From Leptodactylus fallax (taxonomy: Eukaryota; Chordata; Amphibia; Anura; Leptodactylidae): DNA of 64,000 nucleotides. Location: assembly GCA_947044405.1 (NCBI GenBank), contig CAMRHE010000167.1, positions 3,207,001-3,271,000 of the forward strand. The letters run 5' to 3'. Position numbers and translations under genes: made by a program. The notes under the pieces were generated by a model, which had not been told where the DNA came from, searched no databases, and saw nothing but the letters and a program-made list of their open reading frames with translations. Below, piece by piece: positions 31,481 to 43,663 of the stretch (position 1 is the first letter of the stretch; each line of letters opens with the position of its first letter).

Positions 31481-33424
31481 GGGAGTCTACCACCTCCCCC
31501 AAGTGCTTGACACTCAGACCCCTGCCATCTCCTGCCTTTGACACCTTGTGTAGAAGGAGTTGATCCTTCCACTGCTATAACTTCACCCTTCCTACCCGAG
31601 CAGCAAGAGCAGTGCTCCCAGGGCTAAAGGCCCACCCCCAGTGCACCAACTGCCTCATTTGCATAATGTGTTGTTTTTCTCCAAATCAACAAAAGTGACA
31701 TACATAACAAAGGTATGATATTTATCACTGTAATGTGCTTTGTAATGTGGAGGTAGTAGTTGAATATGCTTGGGGGAGTTGGTAGATCCCTTTAAAAACA
31801 ATGAGAACTTAACATTGCATTTATTGGAAAATGAAGTAACTTTTTAAACATAAAATAAATAACTTTTTGTAAAAAAAAAAACTATTCTAAATTTGTTTAC
31901 ATTGAAGACATCTTAATCACAACTTTCATTCACACTTGTCTTCTCTTTAAAGTCAATTCTAAAGTAGAAAACGGCATCATATAGTATGTGCAATGTCTGA
32001 ACAAAGACTAATGTGCATGAAATTCCCTGGAACCTAATATTTCTAGCTGACAAACAGCTCCTACAAGGCAGTGCAGGATAGTCTGGTTTTGACAAGTATT
32101 TGTTTCAATATTCTCCTTACCTAGCAGAGATGCAGAATGCAAACCACTCAACTGTACTAGTTCAAGATCCATCATTTTTATCTATCTCGCAAAGCAAGCC
32201 ATGTATGCAAAACACGTGTGAAATTTGATGCAGATATAAAAAAAGACAAAACGTAAGAGTCTGTAGTTTGGAATCCATCTTGGGAAAGTAGCCTAAAAAT
32301 TCAAGGCATTTAGCCTAAGGGATTAGCTTGTAAGATTCTTCAGGATCTGATAGATTTAATCTTACTTTTGCTAAACTATTAATGTTCTGGCTGCTAGTGA
32401 GTATTGGAAAGAAATTCCGACACAAATTATATTACAGTAAGGAAAAGCATGTCTGATATTACCCATACTGAATAGTTTTGCACAATGCATCAAAGTTTCA
32501 ATACTTTGGAGGAGCAAACATTTCAATACTGGTCATTTCAGTACTTCAATACAAAGCTGTTCTTAGTCGCAGATCCCATTGTCCCAATTACCATGGAAGA
32601 TGGGACCTGCTGCTGCTTAACGCATCTTACTATTTGGGTTGTAATCATTTGCTCCTCCATAGGACATGACACATGCACTGTCCAGCACCTGCCAAGTTCC
32701 CTATTCAGTGCCCTCCCCAAAATGCTCATCACTGTTAGTACAGCGCCGGCTGCATTACCGAAAGAGGAAGAAGCATCTCCATTGCTGCCAATGATCTCTC
32801 ACGTAGCAGTGAGAGGGACTTGCTCTGTGTGAAGGGGGGGAAACAGCGCAGGCAGTGTGTAATGAGCTCCATTAGACTAAGACTACAATGTGAATTTGGC
32901 CAAGTAAATTTGACTAAAATCACTGTGGCCAAATCTACGTAATGTTTGACTCCATTGCTTAATATTGCATAACAGTCATGCAATGGGAGTCGAGGGCAAA
33001 ATCTGCGTGTAGCCCTTGCCTTAGCACTAGATATCAGGGACATGGGCCTGTGCGTATAATTATTGCCAGCCCCAGGTAGGTATTAGAGACCAACTAAGTA
33101 TTTATTCACATTATTATTCAGTATTCCGTTCATTAAACACAGTCTGTGTGTAGGCTATGTTTACAGAACAGACCACACCCATGTGAATGAAATATACTAT
33201 ATCGTAGTGAATTATATTAAATGTAAGTAACCCTAACATATATCTCACAATAACCTCTAGTTAGTATGGTACATCACAAAATTGTATTTTTGTGGGGAAC
33301 TTGGGGGCAAAATACTGTTTTGGCATTGAGAATTGTGAAACTACAGTACCAGTATCAAAGTCTAAATTCTGGTACTGGGACACCTCTAACAGATGTGATA
33401 CAATAGTATCATTAGTATTGCAGT
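31481..33424. other. Unannotated DNA
   Basis: AT-rich, with no supported gene. Around 32870-33050 a block (ctaagactacaatgtgaa to the ccttgccttagcac end) may be a worn MITE, but its ends do not match well. Confidence 0.4.
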
Positions 33425-33555
33425 GAATTGGTCTGATAATAAAAGTAAAAAAAAAAAAAAAAAAAAAGGTTTTTAAAGTATAAAAAAACATAAAAAATAT
33501 AAAATTTCAAATCATCCCCCTTTCCCTAGATCACATATAAAAGTCGCATAAGTTA
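33425..33555 (+). repeat. AT-rich repeat family A, small fragment
   Basis: Matches 34085-34235 of the following copy (ggtctgataataaaagtaaa, A run, then ccctagatcacatataaa). A 21-A run lies at about 33448-33468. Confidence 0.75.
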
Positions 33556-33769
33556 TAGCTGAAATCTATGCCACTTCCTGTCTGGTGTAGATTTTAATTC
33601 TAAAGCATAGAAGCTCCCAAAATGCTCCAGTTATTCTTGTGCAGCTCACGCCACTGGAGGAACTGATTAAGATTGGTGTAGGAAATCCCATTTCTTCAGA
33701 GCCCTAGGAGAGGCAAGCAAAACTGCTTTGATATTTTCACTTTGTGACAAGAATAATAATATAATACAG

Positions 33770-34850
33770 CCAGCACCTGCCGCTAACAGCGGCGATCAGT
33801 GCCAACACCAATTGCCACTGTCAACTCTTTAGATGCCGCAGGCAAACGCAACCATGGCATCTAAAGTGCACAGGCACCATGGGCGCCACAATCTTTACTT
33901 GATCGCCGCCCTCCAGAACGTCATCGAAGAGGGCAATCGGTTGTCATTGAAGGCTCCCAGGCTTGTCATTGCATTAGATCTATTACACGCTGCCATCAGC
34001 AGCGTGTAATAGAAGTGAAAGCATTTTACTATTCACTGCAATACATTGGTATTGCAGTGAATAGTATGAGTGATCAGACCCCCTAGGGTTCAAAGTCCCT
34101 AGGGGGTCTAATCATAAAAGTAAAAGAAAAAAAAAAAAAAAAGTTTTTTAAAGTATACAAAAAACCTAAAAATATAAAAGTTCAAATCACTCCCCTTACC
34201 CTAGATCACATATAAAAATAAACAAAGTAAACATAAACACTTTAGGTGCTCAAAAATGCCAGAACTATTAAAAAATCAAAATGGCCAAATGGCTGTTTTT
34301 TTGAACTTTTTTGCCTCCTATAAAAAATGGAATAAAAAGTGATCAAACCATCAGAACTTCCCCAAAATGGTATCAACAAAAACGCCATCTTGTCCCGCAT
34401 AAAAATACACCATAACCAGCTCCATACACATAAATATAAAAAAGTTACAGTTGTCACAATATGGCAACACAATTTTTTTTTTCTATTTTGCAAAGTTTTA
34501 ATTTTTTAAAACATTACAAATACTATATAAATTTGGTATTGCCGTGATCATACTGACCCGCACAATACAGGTAACATGTTATTTTTACCACATAGTGAAT
34601 GCTGTAAAAATTAAACCCATAAGAAATTGACGCAATTTCCAAATTCCATCTCATTCTGAATTTTTTTTCAGCTATCCAGTACATTGTACAGGATATTGAA
34701 TGGTGCCATTACAAAGTACAGTTTGTTTTGCAAACAATAAGCCATCATTTCACTCTGAACTGAAAAATGAAAAAATTATGGCTCTTGGAATGGGGGGAGG
34801 GAAAAATGGAAATGCAAAAACAAAAATTGGCTGTGGCATGAAGGGGTTAA
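33770..34850 (+). repeat. AT-rich repeat family A, fullest copy
   Basis: Starts with a GC-richer part containing stems (attacacgctgccatcagc and its partner; cccctagggttcaaag and partner), then A-rich DNA, then conserved blocks caaaatggccaaatggc, aaaagtgatcaaaccatcag and tataaatttggtattgccg. It ends in cttggaatggggggagg and aaggggttaa. Copies at 25985, 47820, 52600 and 55930. No ORF is conserved among copies, so I treat it as a non-autonomous repeat of unknown class. Confidence 0.65.
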
Positions 34851-35185
34851 GGCCAGGGCCACACATTGCAAAAATGCTGCGATTTGGCCGCGATCGAAAC
34901 ACCACGGGAAAAACACAGCATTTTACAGTACCTGCAAAATGGATGGGATTCTGGTTAATCCCATCCACACATTGCAGGAAAATATCTGCAGCAGAAATCC
35001 TGCAATTTCAAAAAGTGTTGCGTTTTTTTAAATCACAGCATGTCAATTATACCAACGGAAATGTTGGTGTTTTCTATATAGGTATTTTCTGTGAAAAGTG
35101 TTGCGGAAAAAAAACGCAATGCTTTTCAGCCGCAGTCATTTCCGCAGCACTTTTTGGTTGCGGCTCACTACGTGGGGCCTTCGCC
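34851..35185 (+). repeat. GGCTAAGGCC-type MITE, long form
   Basis: Left end ggccagggccacacattg directly after GGTTAA; right end cgtggggccttcgcc. Internal blocks catccacacattgcag and gcatgtcaattatacc identify the long form. Confidence 0.8.
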
Positions 35186-36159
35186 TCAGGATATGTTTAC
35201 ACGGAGATTTATTCCTGGAGGATTTTGAGGCAGAATCTGGCTCAAGAAAATGCCTCGAAACTTTCCCATTCATTACAATGGGAGTCAGTAGCAGATTTTT
35301 TCCTCTAGTTGAAAAAGTAGAAGCATCATGTCCTATTTTCAGGCAGATTCCACCTTGCAAAGCCCACTGAAATAAATGGGAGGTGCATTAAACACTAGCT
35401 TTTTTGCAGTTGTTTTTGCTGGTATCTCTTGATATGCAAGAAATGACCACTCATCACCAGTGTAGCAACTCATTGGCTAAGTGGGCAGTTCCAGGCATTT
35501 CCTGTGTGTTAAGACATTGCAGGGGATCTTGAGGGTGAGTATCAAGTTTTTATGTTAGGTCCCGATTCTAGGCCATTTTAAGTATATTTTAAACTCCTTG
35601 TAGAAAAAAATCCTTCAAGAAACTAAAGCTACTGAGATATTATCTCTATGACTGGAAAAGCAGTTTCCCACTGTTTGCCAGTTTTTGTATCTGTATTGAC
35701 TCAGACTGTTCTGTGGAGAAGACATACAGATTTCAGATAACCTGAGTGCTCACTGAGATAATGTGTAATTGTAATGGAAAAACCAAATGGGATTCTTTGT
35801 ATGTTGCATCAGTAATGTTTGAGTTTCCTATTCTAATGTTCACTATGGTATACAGATAATAGCGCTACATTATAGATAAGGTGAATGAGCAGCAATTTCA
35901 AAAACTCTGAGCTTGTGATTGACTCAATATCAAGTCCTGTGTGAATGGTGCAATCTCATTAATGTCTATAGGCTCTGTTACATATAGTAATTATTTACAT
36001 CCAAATGATTACAAACAGTCATAAAGGCTGTAAATGTGCAAAAAGATCAATCTATAAGGTGGATCTATGACCTTAATATGCCATCTTATATAAGGTCAGC
36101 ATTTTATAGCTACAGATCTTTATTCACAAGTTTCAAAAAAGCTCAAAAAATATGATCAT
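35186..36159. other. Unannotated DNA
   Basis: A block at about 35186-35370 (atatgtttacacggag, then gcagattccaccttgc) looks like a worn terminal-repeat MITE. Nothing else recognised. Confidence 0.4.
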
Positions 36160-37122
36160 TTAGGGTGGGTTCACACTTGTGCTTGAGTCCGTCCGCTGCC
36201 AATCCGAGTGAAAATCTCAGGAAACTGGATAGGCACCGGATAGCGACAGGTTAGTGACACATTGCTTAAAAACCCATTAATTTGAATGGGTTTTTAAAGC
36301 AATGCGCGGGTGTATGCTTACACCCTCTGCGCCGCAAAGACGTTTTTTTTCGTCGGACACAAAGTCCTGCATGTCTGACTTTTTTTCCGGCGAAAAAACT
36401 GGATTTGCGGCGCAGAGGGTGCAATCGGACACCCGCGCATTGCTTTAAAAACCTATTCAAATGAATGGGTTTTTAAAGAGGACCTTTCATGTCCTCAGGC
36501 ACATGCGGTTTTACATACCGCTAGAAAGCCAACAGCGCGCTGAATTCAGCGCCCTGTCGGCTTTCCCGATATGTGCCCCGGGGCTGGAGATATCGGCGGT
36601 GTAAGTTTCACGGTTTACTGTCAGAAAGGCGTTCCTGACAGTCTAGCTGCGCTGTGAGGAACGCCCTCCCTGACTGTTCTCGTTCATAGTCTTGTACTGG
36701 AGGGGCGTTCCTCACAGCTCAGCGTCAACGTCCCCTCTGACAGTACAGCGTTATAGACGAGTACAGAGAGAGGGGGCGTTCCTTACACCCCAGCGATGAC
36801 GCTGAGCTGTGAGGAATGCCCCCCCAGTACAAGTCTATGAACGAGAACTGTCAGGAACGCCTTTCTGACAGTAAACTGTGAAACTTACACCGCTGATATC
36901 TCCAGCCCCGGGGCACATACCGGGAAAGCCGGCAGTGCGCTGAATTCAGTGCGCTGTCGGCTTTCTAGCGGTATGTAAAACCGCATGTGCCTGAGGACAT
37001 GAAAGGCCCTCTTTAAGCAATGCGTCGCTAACCTGTCGCTATCCGGTACCTATCCATTTTCCCGAGATTTTCACTCGGATTGGCAGCGGACGGACTCAAG
37101 CGCAAGTCTGAATCCACCCTTA
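36160..37122. mobile_element. ggttcacac-type MITE (PIF/Harbinger-like, TTA target), carrying a nested MITE
   Basis: TTA at 36160-36162 and 37120-37122; termini gggtgggttcacacttg and, inward from the right, gggtggattcagacttg, with inverted similarity continuing for over 100 bp. The 3-bp TTA duplication fits PIF/Harbinger. The left half holds its own palindrome (gcgcgggtgt..ctgcgccgc, with partner near 36410-36450). A second MITE sits inside at 36473-37016. Truncated relatives lie at 18225, 23401 and 23945. Confidence 0.75.
36473..37016. mobile_element. T2-like MITE with TTAA target, nested in a Harbinger-like MITE
   Basis: TTAA at 36473-36476 and 37013-37016. Terminal inverted repeats agaggacctttcatgtcc and the right-hand partner, with pairing almost to the centre (over 150 bp per arm). 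The TTAAAG-type end is typical of the T2 MITEs of frogs. Non-coding and highly foldable. Confidence 0.85.
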
Positions 37123-37658
37123 CACATTAGGATGCTATTACACATGCTATTTTTTACTGCTGTTTTATCTATGACATGATTAACACTGATCAAAATGCAT
37201 GTGTAGTTTAAAATAATGCATGCATTAATATTAGTAGAAACTCAAATCTGTGATAGCGTCCTTACAATTCAACTAAATCTCACACCAAGAAGGAAAAAAT
37301 TTTGAATTATGGAAATCTCAGGATATATAGACATGTTAATGTCAATTTATTGCCCCTTGTGCAAAAATACATGCCCTTATACACCTTGGCTTACAATCAA
37401 TGAGGTTGTTAATGGCTGACTGAGTAAGTTATGCACTTGGACATGCAAATCATCAAGATTGGCTTTTGGCAGCTGCCTATGCAATTGTCAACCAATGATG
37501 TGCTCAAAGGGAGACAAATACAGAGATGCTGCAGGCCATGGTGGTACATTTAAGCCACACAGGCTTCTCACAGTAACATGAGTCACAAGCAGCCTAGTTT
37601 TGTCCTGTTGTGCTGTCAGTGTACCTGAAATGAAGTCTAGAGGGGTCCAGCTACCATA
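37123..37658. other. Unannotated DNA
   Basis: No gene or shared repeat recognised up to the target duplication of the third hAT-like element. Confidence 0.45.
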
Positions 37659-37749
37659 CATATGACCAGTGACGTAAATACCGGGGTAGCAGTGGTAGCG
37701 GGTGCCACTGGGCCTGGGATATTAGGGGGCCCGGCAGGCCCTTAATGTT

Positions 37750-38234
37750 TTTTTTTTAATAACTTACCGATCCCCGCTCCTGCTCATGGCTGCCTACACT
37801 TCCCCTTTGGCGTCCCATATTATGTCGCTGGGGCCCCTGGACCACAGAAGGGGAAGCGGGGGCAGCTGTGAGCAGGAGCGGGAATCGGTAAGGAAGGCTG
37901 CAGGCCCGCGAACCCCACAAACACTGCTATCATTATACTCTGGGGTCTTTTCAGACTCCAGAGTATAATGATCGGAGGCCCAGGGGAGGTGAGGGAACAT
38001 AAAAAACAATGTTACTTACCTCTCCTGCGCTCATGTAGTCTTCGGGCCTCTTTGGTGATGTCCCAGAGATCACGTGGGCCAGGCCGGCGTCATTATGTGT
38101 TGCGACGTCGGCCTGGCTCACATGACTTTGGTCCAACATTGAAGAGGGCCGAAAGTAGCGGGGAGTGCGCCGGAGCCAGGGAGAGGTAAGTAACATTGGC
38201 TTTTATGTTTGTCACCTCCCCTGGGTCTCCGATC
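37750..38234 (+). repeat. GC-rich internal module, copy in hAT-like element 3
   Basis: Contains cttaccgatccccgctcctg paired with gagcgggaatcggtaagg, the palindrome 37932-37969, a cacgtgggccaggccggcg block, and agaggtaagtaacattgg (splice-donor consensus) near 38183. It is the closest match to the module in hAT-like element 1. Confidence 0.7.
37932..37969. repeat. Palindrome
   Basis: attatactctggggtc and gactccagagtataat pair with one mismatch around ttttca. Confidence 0.9.
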
Positions 38235-38272
38235 ATTATACTCTGGGGTCTCAAAAGACCCCAGAGTATAAT
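38235..38272. repeat. Perfect palindrome
   Basis: attatactctggggtc and gaccccagagtataat around tcaaaa; borders the minisatellite as in copies 1 and 2. Confidence 0.92.
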
Positions 38273-38280
38273 AATCGTTC

Positions 38281-38760
38281 ATGGGTGGTCCACAATGGGG
38301 CATAATACTGTGTGCAAGTGCCACTATGGGGCATAATACTGTGTGCAGGGGCCACTATAGCGCATAAAAGTGTGTGCAGGGGCCACTATGGTGCATTATA
38401 GAGTGTGAAGGAGCCACTATGGGGCATAATAGTGTATGCAGGGGTCACTATGAAGGATAATAGTGTGTGCAGGGGCCACTATGTGGCATAATGGTGTGTG
38501 TAGGGGCCACTATGGTGCATAATAGTGTGTACAGGAGCAGCTATTGGGCATAATGGTGTGTGCAGGAGCAGCTATTGGGCATAATGGTGTGTGCAGGGGC
38601 TGCTATGGGGCATAATAGTGTGTGTGCAGGGGCCACTATGGGGCATAATAGTGTGTGCAGGGGCCCCTATGTTGCATAATAGTGTGTGCAGGGGCCACTA
38701 TGGCGCATAGTAGTGTGTGCAGGGGCCACTATGGGGCATAATTGTGTGTGCAGGAATGTC
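38281..38760 (+). repeat. 31-bp minisatellite in hAT-like element 3
   Basis: About 15 units close to gtgtgcaggggccactatgg plus ggcataata. The same unit as in elements 1 and 2, with its own base changes. Confidence 0.95.
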
Positions 38761-38977
38761 GGTGGGGTTGGCTGATGTCAAATGTTCGCCTTGGGACCCA
38801 GCCTTTCCTAGTTACGCCACTGCAAATGACACTTTTCCGTTATATCCAATAGCCAAATGTTATGCTGCAGTTTATGAGAAATCAGGTTATATCAATCACG
38901 CCTTCTCTTTGTCTATGAAAATGTCAAGTCACACCTTCTCAAGTATGCAATGTATTTAACCCCATCTTTTTACTGAT

Positions 38978-39204
38978 TTAGGCTAAGGCCCCACATTGCG
39001 GAAATGCAGCTTTTTTTGTTGCAGGTTTTGCTGCAGTTTTTGAGCCAAAGCCAAGAAGGACTACAAAAAAGGATGGGAAATATATTGGGAAGCTTCTTAT
39101 ACTTCTACCTTCTGATCAATCCACTCCTGGCTTTGGATAAAAAAAACGCAGCAAAATCTGCAACAAAAAAAGCTGCATTTCTGCTAAGTGGGGCCTCAGC
39201 CTTA
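38978..39204 (+). repeat. GGCTAAGGCC-type MITE, short form, complete
   Basis: TTA at 38978-38980 and 39202-39204. Termini ggctaaggccccacattg and, inward from the right, ggctgaggccccacttag; inverted similarity covers about 45 bp. Core tttttgagccaaagccaag. 221 bp. Confidence 0.88.
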
Positions 39205-39338
39205 AGCAGAATCCACTAAACACACTATCTAGCTGTGTTGTGTCTTGATTCTCTGAGCGATCATATAATAATAATAATAATTTGGATTTCAATACGTTGA
39301 TACAGCTGTAAGGCACAGTGGGAAAAAAATACTGTGAA

Positions 39339-39580
39339 CCCGGGGCCCCACATGGCGTAAAAGCCATGAACACATTGCAGAAAAATAGGCGCAGCGGAAA
39401 TGCTGCAATTTCTAAAAATGCTAGTGGTTTCCCTATAAGTATAATGGAAGCAGAAAGTCCACAGAGGAAACCTCTGCAGACTTTCTGTGAAAAGCAATGT
39501 GGGAAAAATCGCAATGCGTTTTCACTGTGATTTTTCCCACATAGCTTTTATGCTGCGGCCCGCTACCTGGGACCTTAGCC
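39339..39580 (+). repeat. GGCTAAGGCC-type MITE, long form
   Basis: Left end ccggggccccacatgg, internal gcggaaatgctgcaattt and tttccctataagtata, right end gggaccttagcc. Confidence 0.78.
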
Positions 39581-39963
39581 TCAAAAGGCGTTGCATTTTT
39601 TCCACAGTATTTTTCATTGAGTATTTGCTGCTTTTTTTTTCCTGTGCATTTTTTATTCCTCAAAAAAAAAAAAAAAAAAAAAAAACACTCTTTAATCCAC
39701 AGCTAAAATTAACAGGTTGCATCTTTCAAAAGAACATGCATTTTTGAAAACGCCACTTTTCCCACACAGTTTTTGTCCCCCAATATGTGGATTAGATTAA
39801 CAAAAATCTCATTAGTTTTGCTGGTACTGTAAAACTCAGAATTTTTTATTTTTGTAGCGTTTGCGCAAAAGTCAAAAACGCTGCATTTCTGCAGTGTGGG
39901 GTTTAAAATGACCACATCATTTAAGGAGTTAAAAGTCATTATATGCTTTAGGGAAACCAACTG
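39581..39963. other. Low-complexity and MITE-like remains
   Basis: Contains a 24-A run at about 39662-39685 and a worn block ending cagtgtggggttt near 39895 that resembles a MITE end. No gene. Confidence 0.5.
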
Positions 39964-40873
<910 letters not shown>

Positions 40874-41932
40874 TATGTATATATTGCTAAAGTTTTAACA
40901 TAGTAAAGTAAATTACACATTTTAGTGATACACTTTATTAAATTACAGTTACAAAATATAATAAGATAGACATATTCAGTATCGTGAAAATTTTTTTTAA
41001 ATGATCACTTAATGACGTTCATAAAAATGGAACAATTGTTTTAATTTAATTTAATAATTATTTTTTTTAACCAGTAATATTCTGGGGTCTAATATTATTA
41101 TATTTCATGAAGACCACAACCCTTAAATAGGCCAGTTCCGCTTTTGTTGCGACCTGGTATTCGCAAATCACCCTGTGAAGGGCTCTCACAGGTTGACATC
41201 TCTGTTGCACATATGTTTTAATCTCAAAGCAGAGTCAATGCAATAATATAAAAATATCACCCCAATGGTGTACATAGTATGTTTCAGCCACTGCACAGTA
41301 GTGCGCCATTGAGCACAGTAAACTAGCTTACTGTAACTATTGTCAAATATTAACAATGCTTTTTGTATGCAGGCTATTCTCGGAGTCATGGTGTTTTAGT
41401 ATATTTTGCACGCATAAATATCATTATTCCCATCTTCACAGCCTTGCCAAATTTAGAATTACCTATTGTCCTAAAGCCTTTTCAAACAGAGACATTTCTT
41501 TCCAAGTGTCTTGTTGCACGAAAGCAAGAAAACAATGTATAATTGTTCTAGATGGTATGAGCGTAATATTAGCTGCTATAAATAGTGCAATCCCAGTCAG
41601 ATCTTTGTCCTTCTGTGGTCACTTATTTATCCTGCCATATTCCTTTATGAGAATCAGCTGGCTCTTCAAATTTTAGACCTGGCCAGATATGACGCAACTT
41701 TATCCCCACTGCATAGCCAGCAATAATAAACTTTAATAGCAACAGCCAAGCTTTCTAGAAGCTCAGGTTACCACCAACTGTGCCATTGTCTATGCAGATC
41801 ATATCTTCTCTTACCTACAGTATGCTATATTTTGTTTTTAAAATAAATGTGGTTCTTGAGAACACAATGGGGCAGATTTACTAACACTGTGTAAAACTTA
41901 GACAGTACAAACTTAGAATAGACAGTACTGTA
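40874..41932. other. Unannotated AT-rich DNA
   Basis: No gene and no repeat shared within the window was recognised. Confidence 0.45.
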
Positions 41933-42147
41933 TAAGGCTGAGGTCCTATGTTGTGGAAATGCAGCTTTTTTTTTTTTGCAGGTTTTGCTGCATTCTTTTG
42001 AGCCGAAGCCAAGAATGGCTATTAAAGGAATTGGAAATATAAAGGAAGCTCTTATACTTCTACCTTCTGCTCAATCCACTCCTGGCTTTCGCTCAAAAAA
42101 TCGCAGCAAAATCTACAAAAAATCTGCAACGTGGGGTCTCAGCCTTA
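41933..42147 (+). repeat. GGCTAAGGCC-type MITE, short form
   Basis: Element 41936-42144, left end ggctgaggtcctatgttg after TAA, right end ggggtctcagcc before TTA. Core gagccgaagccaagaatgg. Confidence 0.82.
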
Positions 42148-42514
42148 AAGTGCACCAAAGTGATACCGTTTAATAGATCTGTCACATTGTTAGACTGCAT
42201 AGTCCAATTTTACACCTTCAATTAGTTGGCTTATTTTTGGCAGAAAAATGTGCCAAGATTTGCATTTGGTATGGAAACATATCACATTCACTTTCTGTTA
42301 GGCCAGGCTCTTTTCTACAAACCCACACACCTACTTTATACAAGTTGCAAAACAGTCTGTAAAGTATCTAAAACACTTGAAACATGTGGTGAATGCTTTT
42401 GAGTACACATTGTACCAGAATTCTGGAGCATTTTGCTTAATAAATATCGCCCAGTATATTCATTCTTTATAGGTAACTGTTAAGATTTTTTGTAAATAAA
42501 ATATATGACAAAAT
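42148..42514. other. Unannotated DNA
   Basis: Nothing recognised up to the DIRS terminus. Confidence 0.45.
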
Positions 42515-42690
42515 CGTTGATTGTAATGTCAATCTGTATTCCCTTAGTCCAGACAGCAGCACAATATGGGGTATCTCTGCCCCTGTGTGTTGTTTAGGAC
42601 AGGTGGAACCTTTAATTAGCACCAAAAAGGTGCCTCCTACTAGCCCTATAAGAGGGCACAAGAGACCTCCCTCCACTGTGTAAATTATAA
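42515..42690 (-). repeat. DIRS 3' inverted terminal repeat
   Basis: From 42538 this is the inverse of 47781-47610: shared blocks cagcagcacaatatgggg, tatctctgcccctgtgtg and ggtgcctcctactagccc. The outer 23 bases (42515-42537) are not in the 5' repeat but are copied in the internal complementary region. Confidence 0.9.
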
Positions 42691-42724
42691 AGTAACAGGA
42701 AACAAGCTTCTAGGGAGGGAAGAC

Positions 42725-42809
42725 TTGTGCTGCTGTCTGGACTAAGGGAATACAGATTGACATTACAATCAACGATTCCCCTTACGTCCGACAGCAGCAC
42801 AATATGGGG
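42725..42809 (-). repeat. DIRS internal complementary region
   Basis: 42725-42774 is the inverse of the extreme 3' end (42515-42562), and 42775-42809 matches the extreme 5' end (attccccttacgtccgac). The two element ends are thus joined here head to tail, the feature DIRS elements are thought to use as a splint for circularisation. Confidence 0.88.
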
Positions 42810-42926
42810 AGATAGCAAGTAATTCCCCTAGGGAGGGTTTCCTCGCCTTACAACGTCAAGGACTGTCTGACCAAAAAGCAGTTGTCTGGGAACTGCGGAC
42901 GTCTAAACGATAATGTTTAACAAAGG

Positions 42927-43663
42927 TCAACTGAGATGAATATGATGCAGCCGCACAAATCTGGTCCAATGGTAAGGACCGATACTCAGCCAAAGAAGTC
43001 GACAACCCAGGTCGAGTGGCCGTAGAAAGACTGGAGGGAATAACTCCTGAATAAGAAAGGAAGACTTAATTGTCTCCTTGATCCATGTGGATAGAGTAGG
43101 CTTGGAAGCCTTGAGGCCTCTGTTTTTACACTGCATATCAATTAGTAGGCTTTCGGCCTTCTTAAGCGGTTGAGTGTGGAATAGGTAAATCCACAGACAC
43201 CTTACCACATCTAAGGTGTTGAGCTTTTCTTCCTCCTCAGAGGTTGGAGAGGGGAAAAACACAGGTAACGAAATTAGCTGATTGCTATTATAGTATGAGG
43301 GGACCTTAGGGATAAACCCAGGCAAACCTAAGGTGCACCCTATCTGCAAAAACAAAATGTATGGTTCTCTAGAAGAGAGGGCCTGGAGTACCCCTACTCT
43401 TTGGCAGATATAATAGCCAACAAAAAAGTGGTTTGTAGGCTAAATATTTTATCCCCGTAGTCTCCAAGGGTCCAAATGGAGGACCGCACAGGCCTGTAAT
43501 GACTACCGCAAGGTCCCACTGGGGATGATACTGAGGGCTTTAGCCTCATTGCCCCTTTAAGGAACCTTGCAACCAGAGGATCCTGAGACAGACGTCTGTT
43601 CAAATGAGCGGAGAGGGCCGCAATCTGCACTTTCAAAGTGGCAGGGGCAAGGCCCTTATCCAA
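42927..43663 (-). pseudogene. DIRS tyrosine recombinase, catalytic part (frameshifted)
   Basis: Would insert the element by site-specific-like recombination. 43663-43394 carries the end of the core-binding domain (GLAPATLKVQIAALSAHL, then ARFLKGAMRLKP). The frame then shifts; 43355-42927 carries the C-terminal part with LDVVRCLWIYL, the KKAESLL segment and KASKPTLSTWIKETI, matching the end of DIRS recombinases. The first catalytic Arg region (usually SARR) reads SAKE and is damaged, and the final Tyr cannot be placed with confidence. Confidence 0.85.

Larger units (their letters stand above)
37659..38830 (+). mobile_element. hAT-like non-autonomous element, copy 3 (different termini)
   Basis: Element 37667-38822, 1156 bp. 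Left end cagtgacgtaaatacc; right end read inward cagtggcgtaactagg. Flanks catatgac and caaatgac form an 8-bp duplication with one mismatch. The termini differ from those of copies 1 and 2, yet the interior has the same order: GC-rich module, palindrome, module second half, palindrome, 31-bp minisatellite. No transposase. Confidence 0.8.

Noticed and set aside
34700..35308. 202-codon frame spanning two repeats
   Set aside because: It crosses the boundary between the AT-rich repeat and a MITE, so it is a chance fusion of non-coding sequence.
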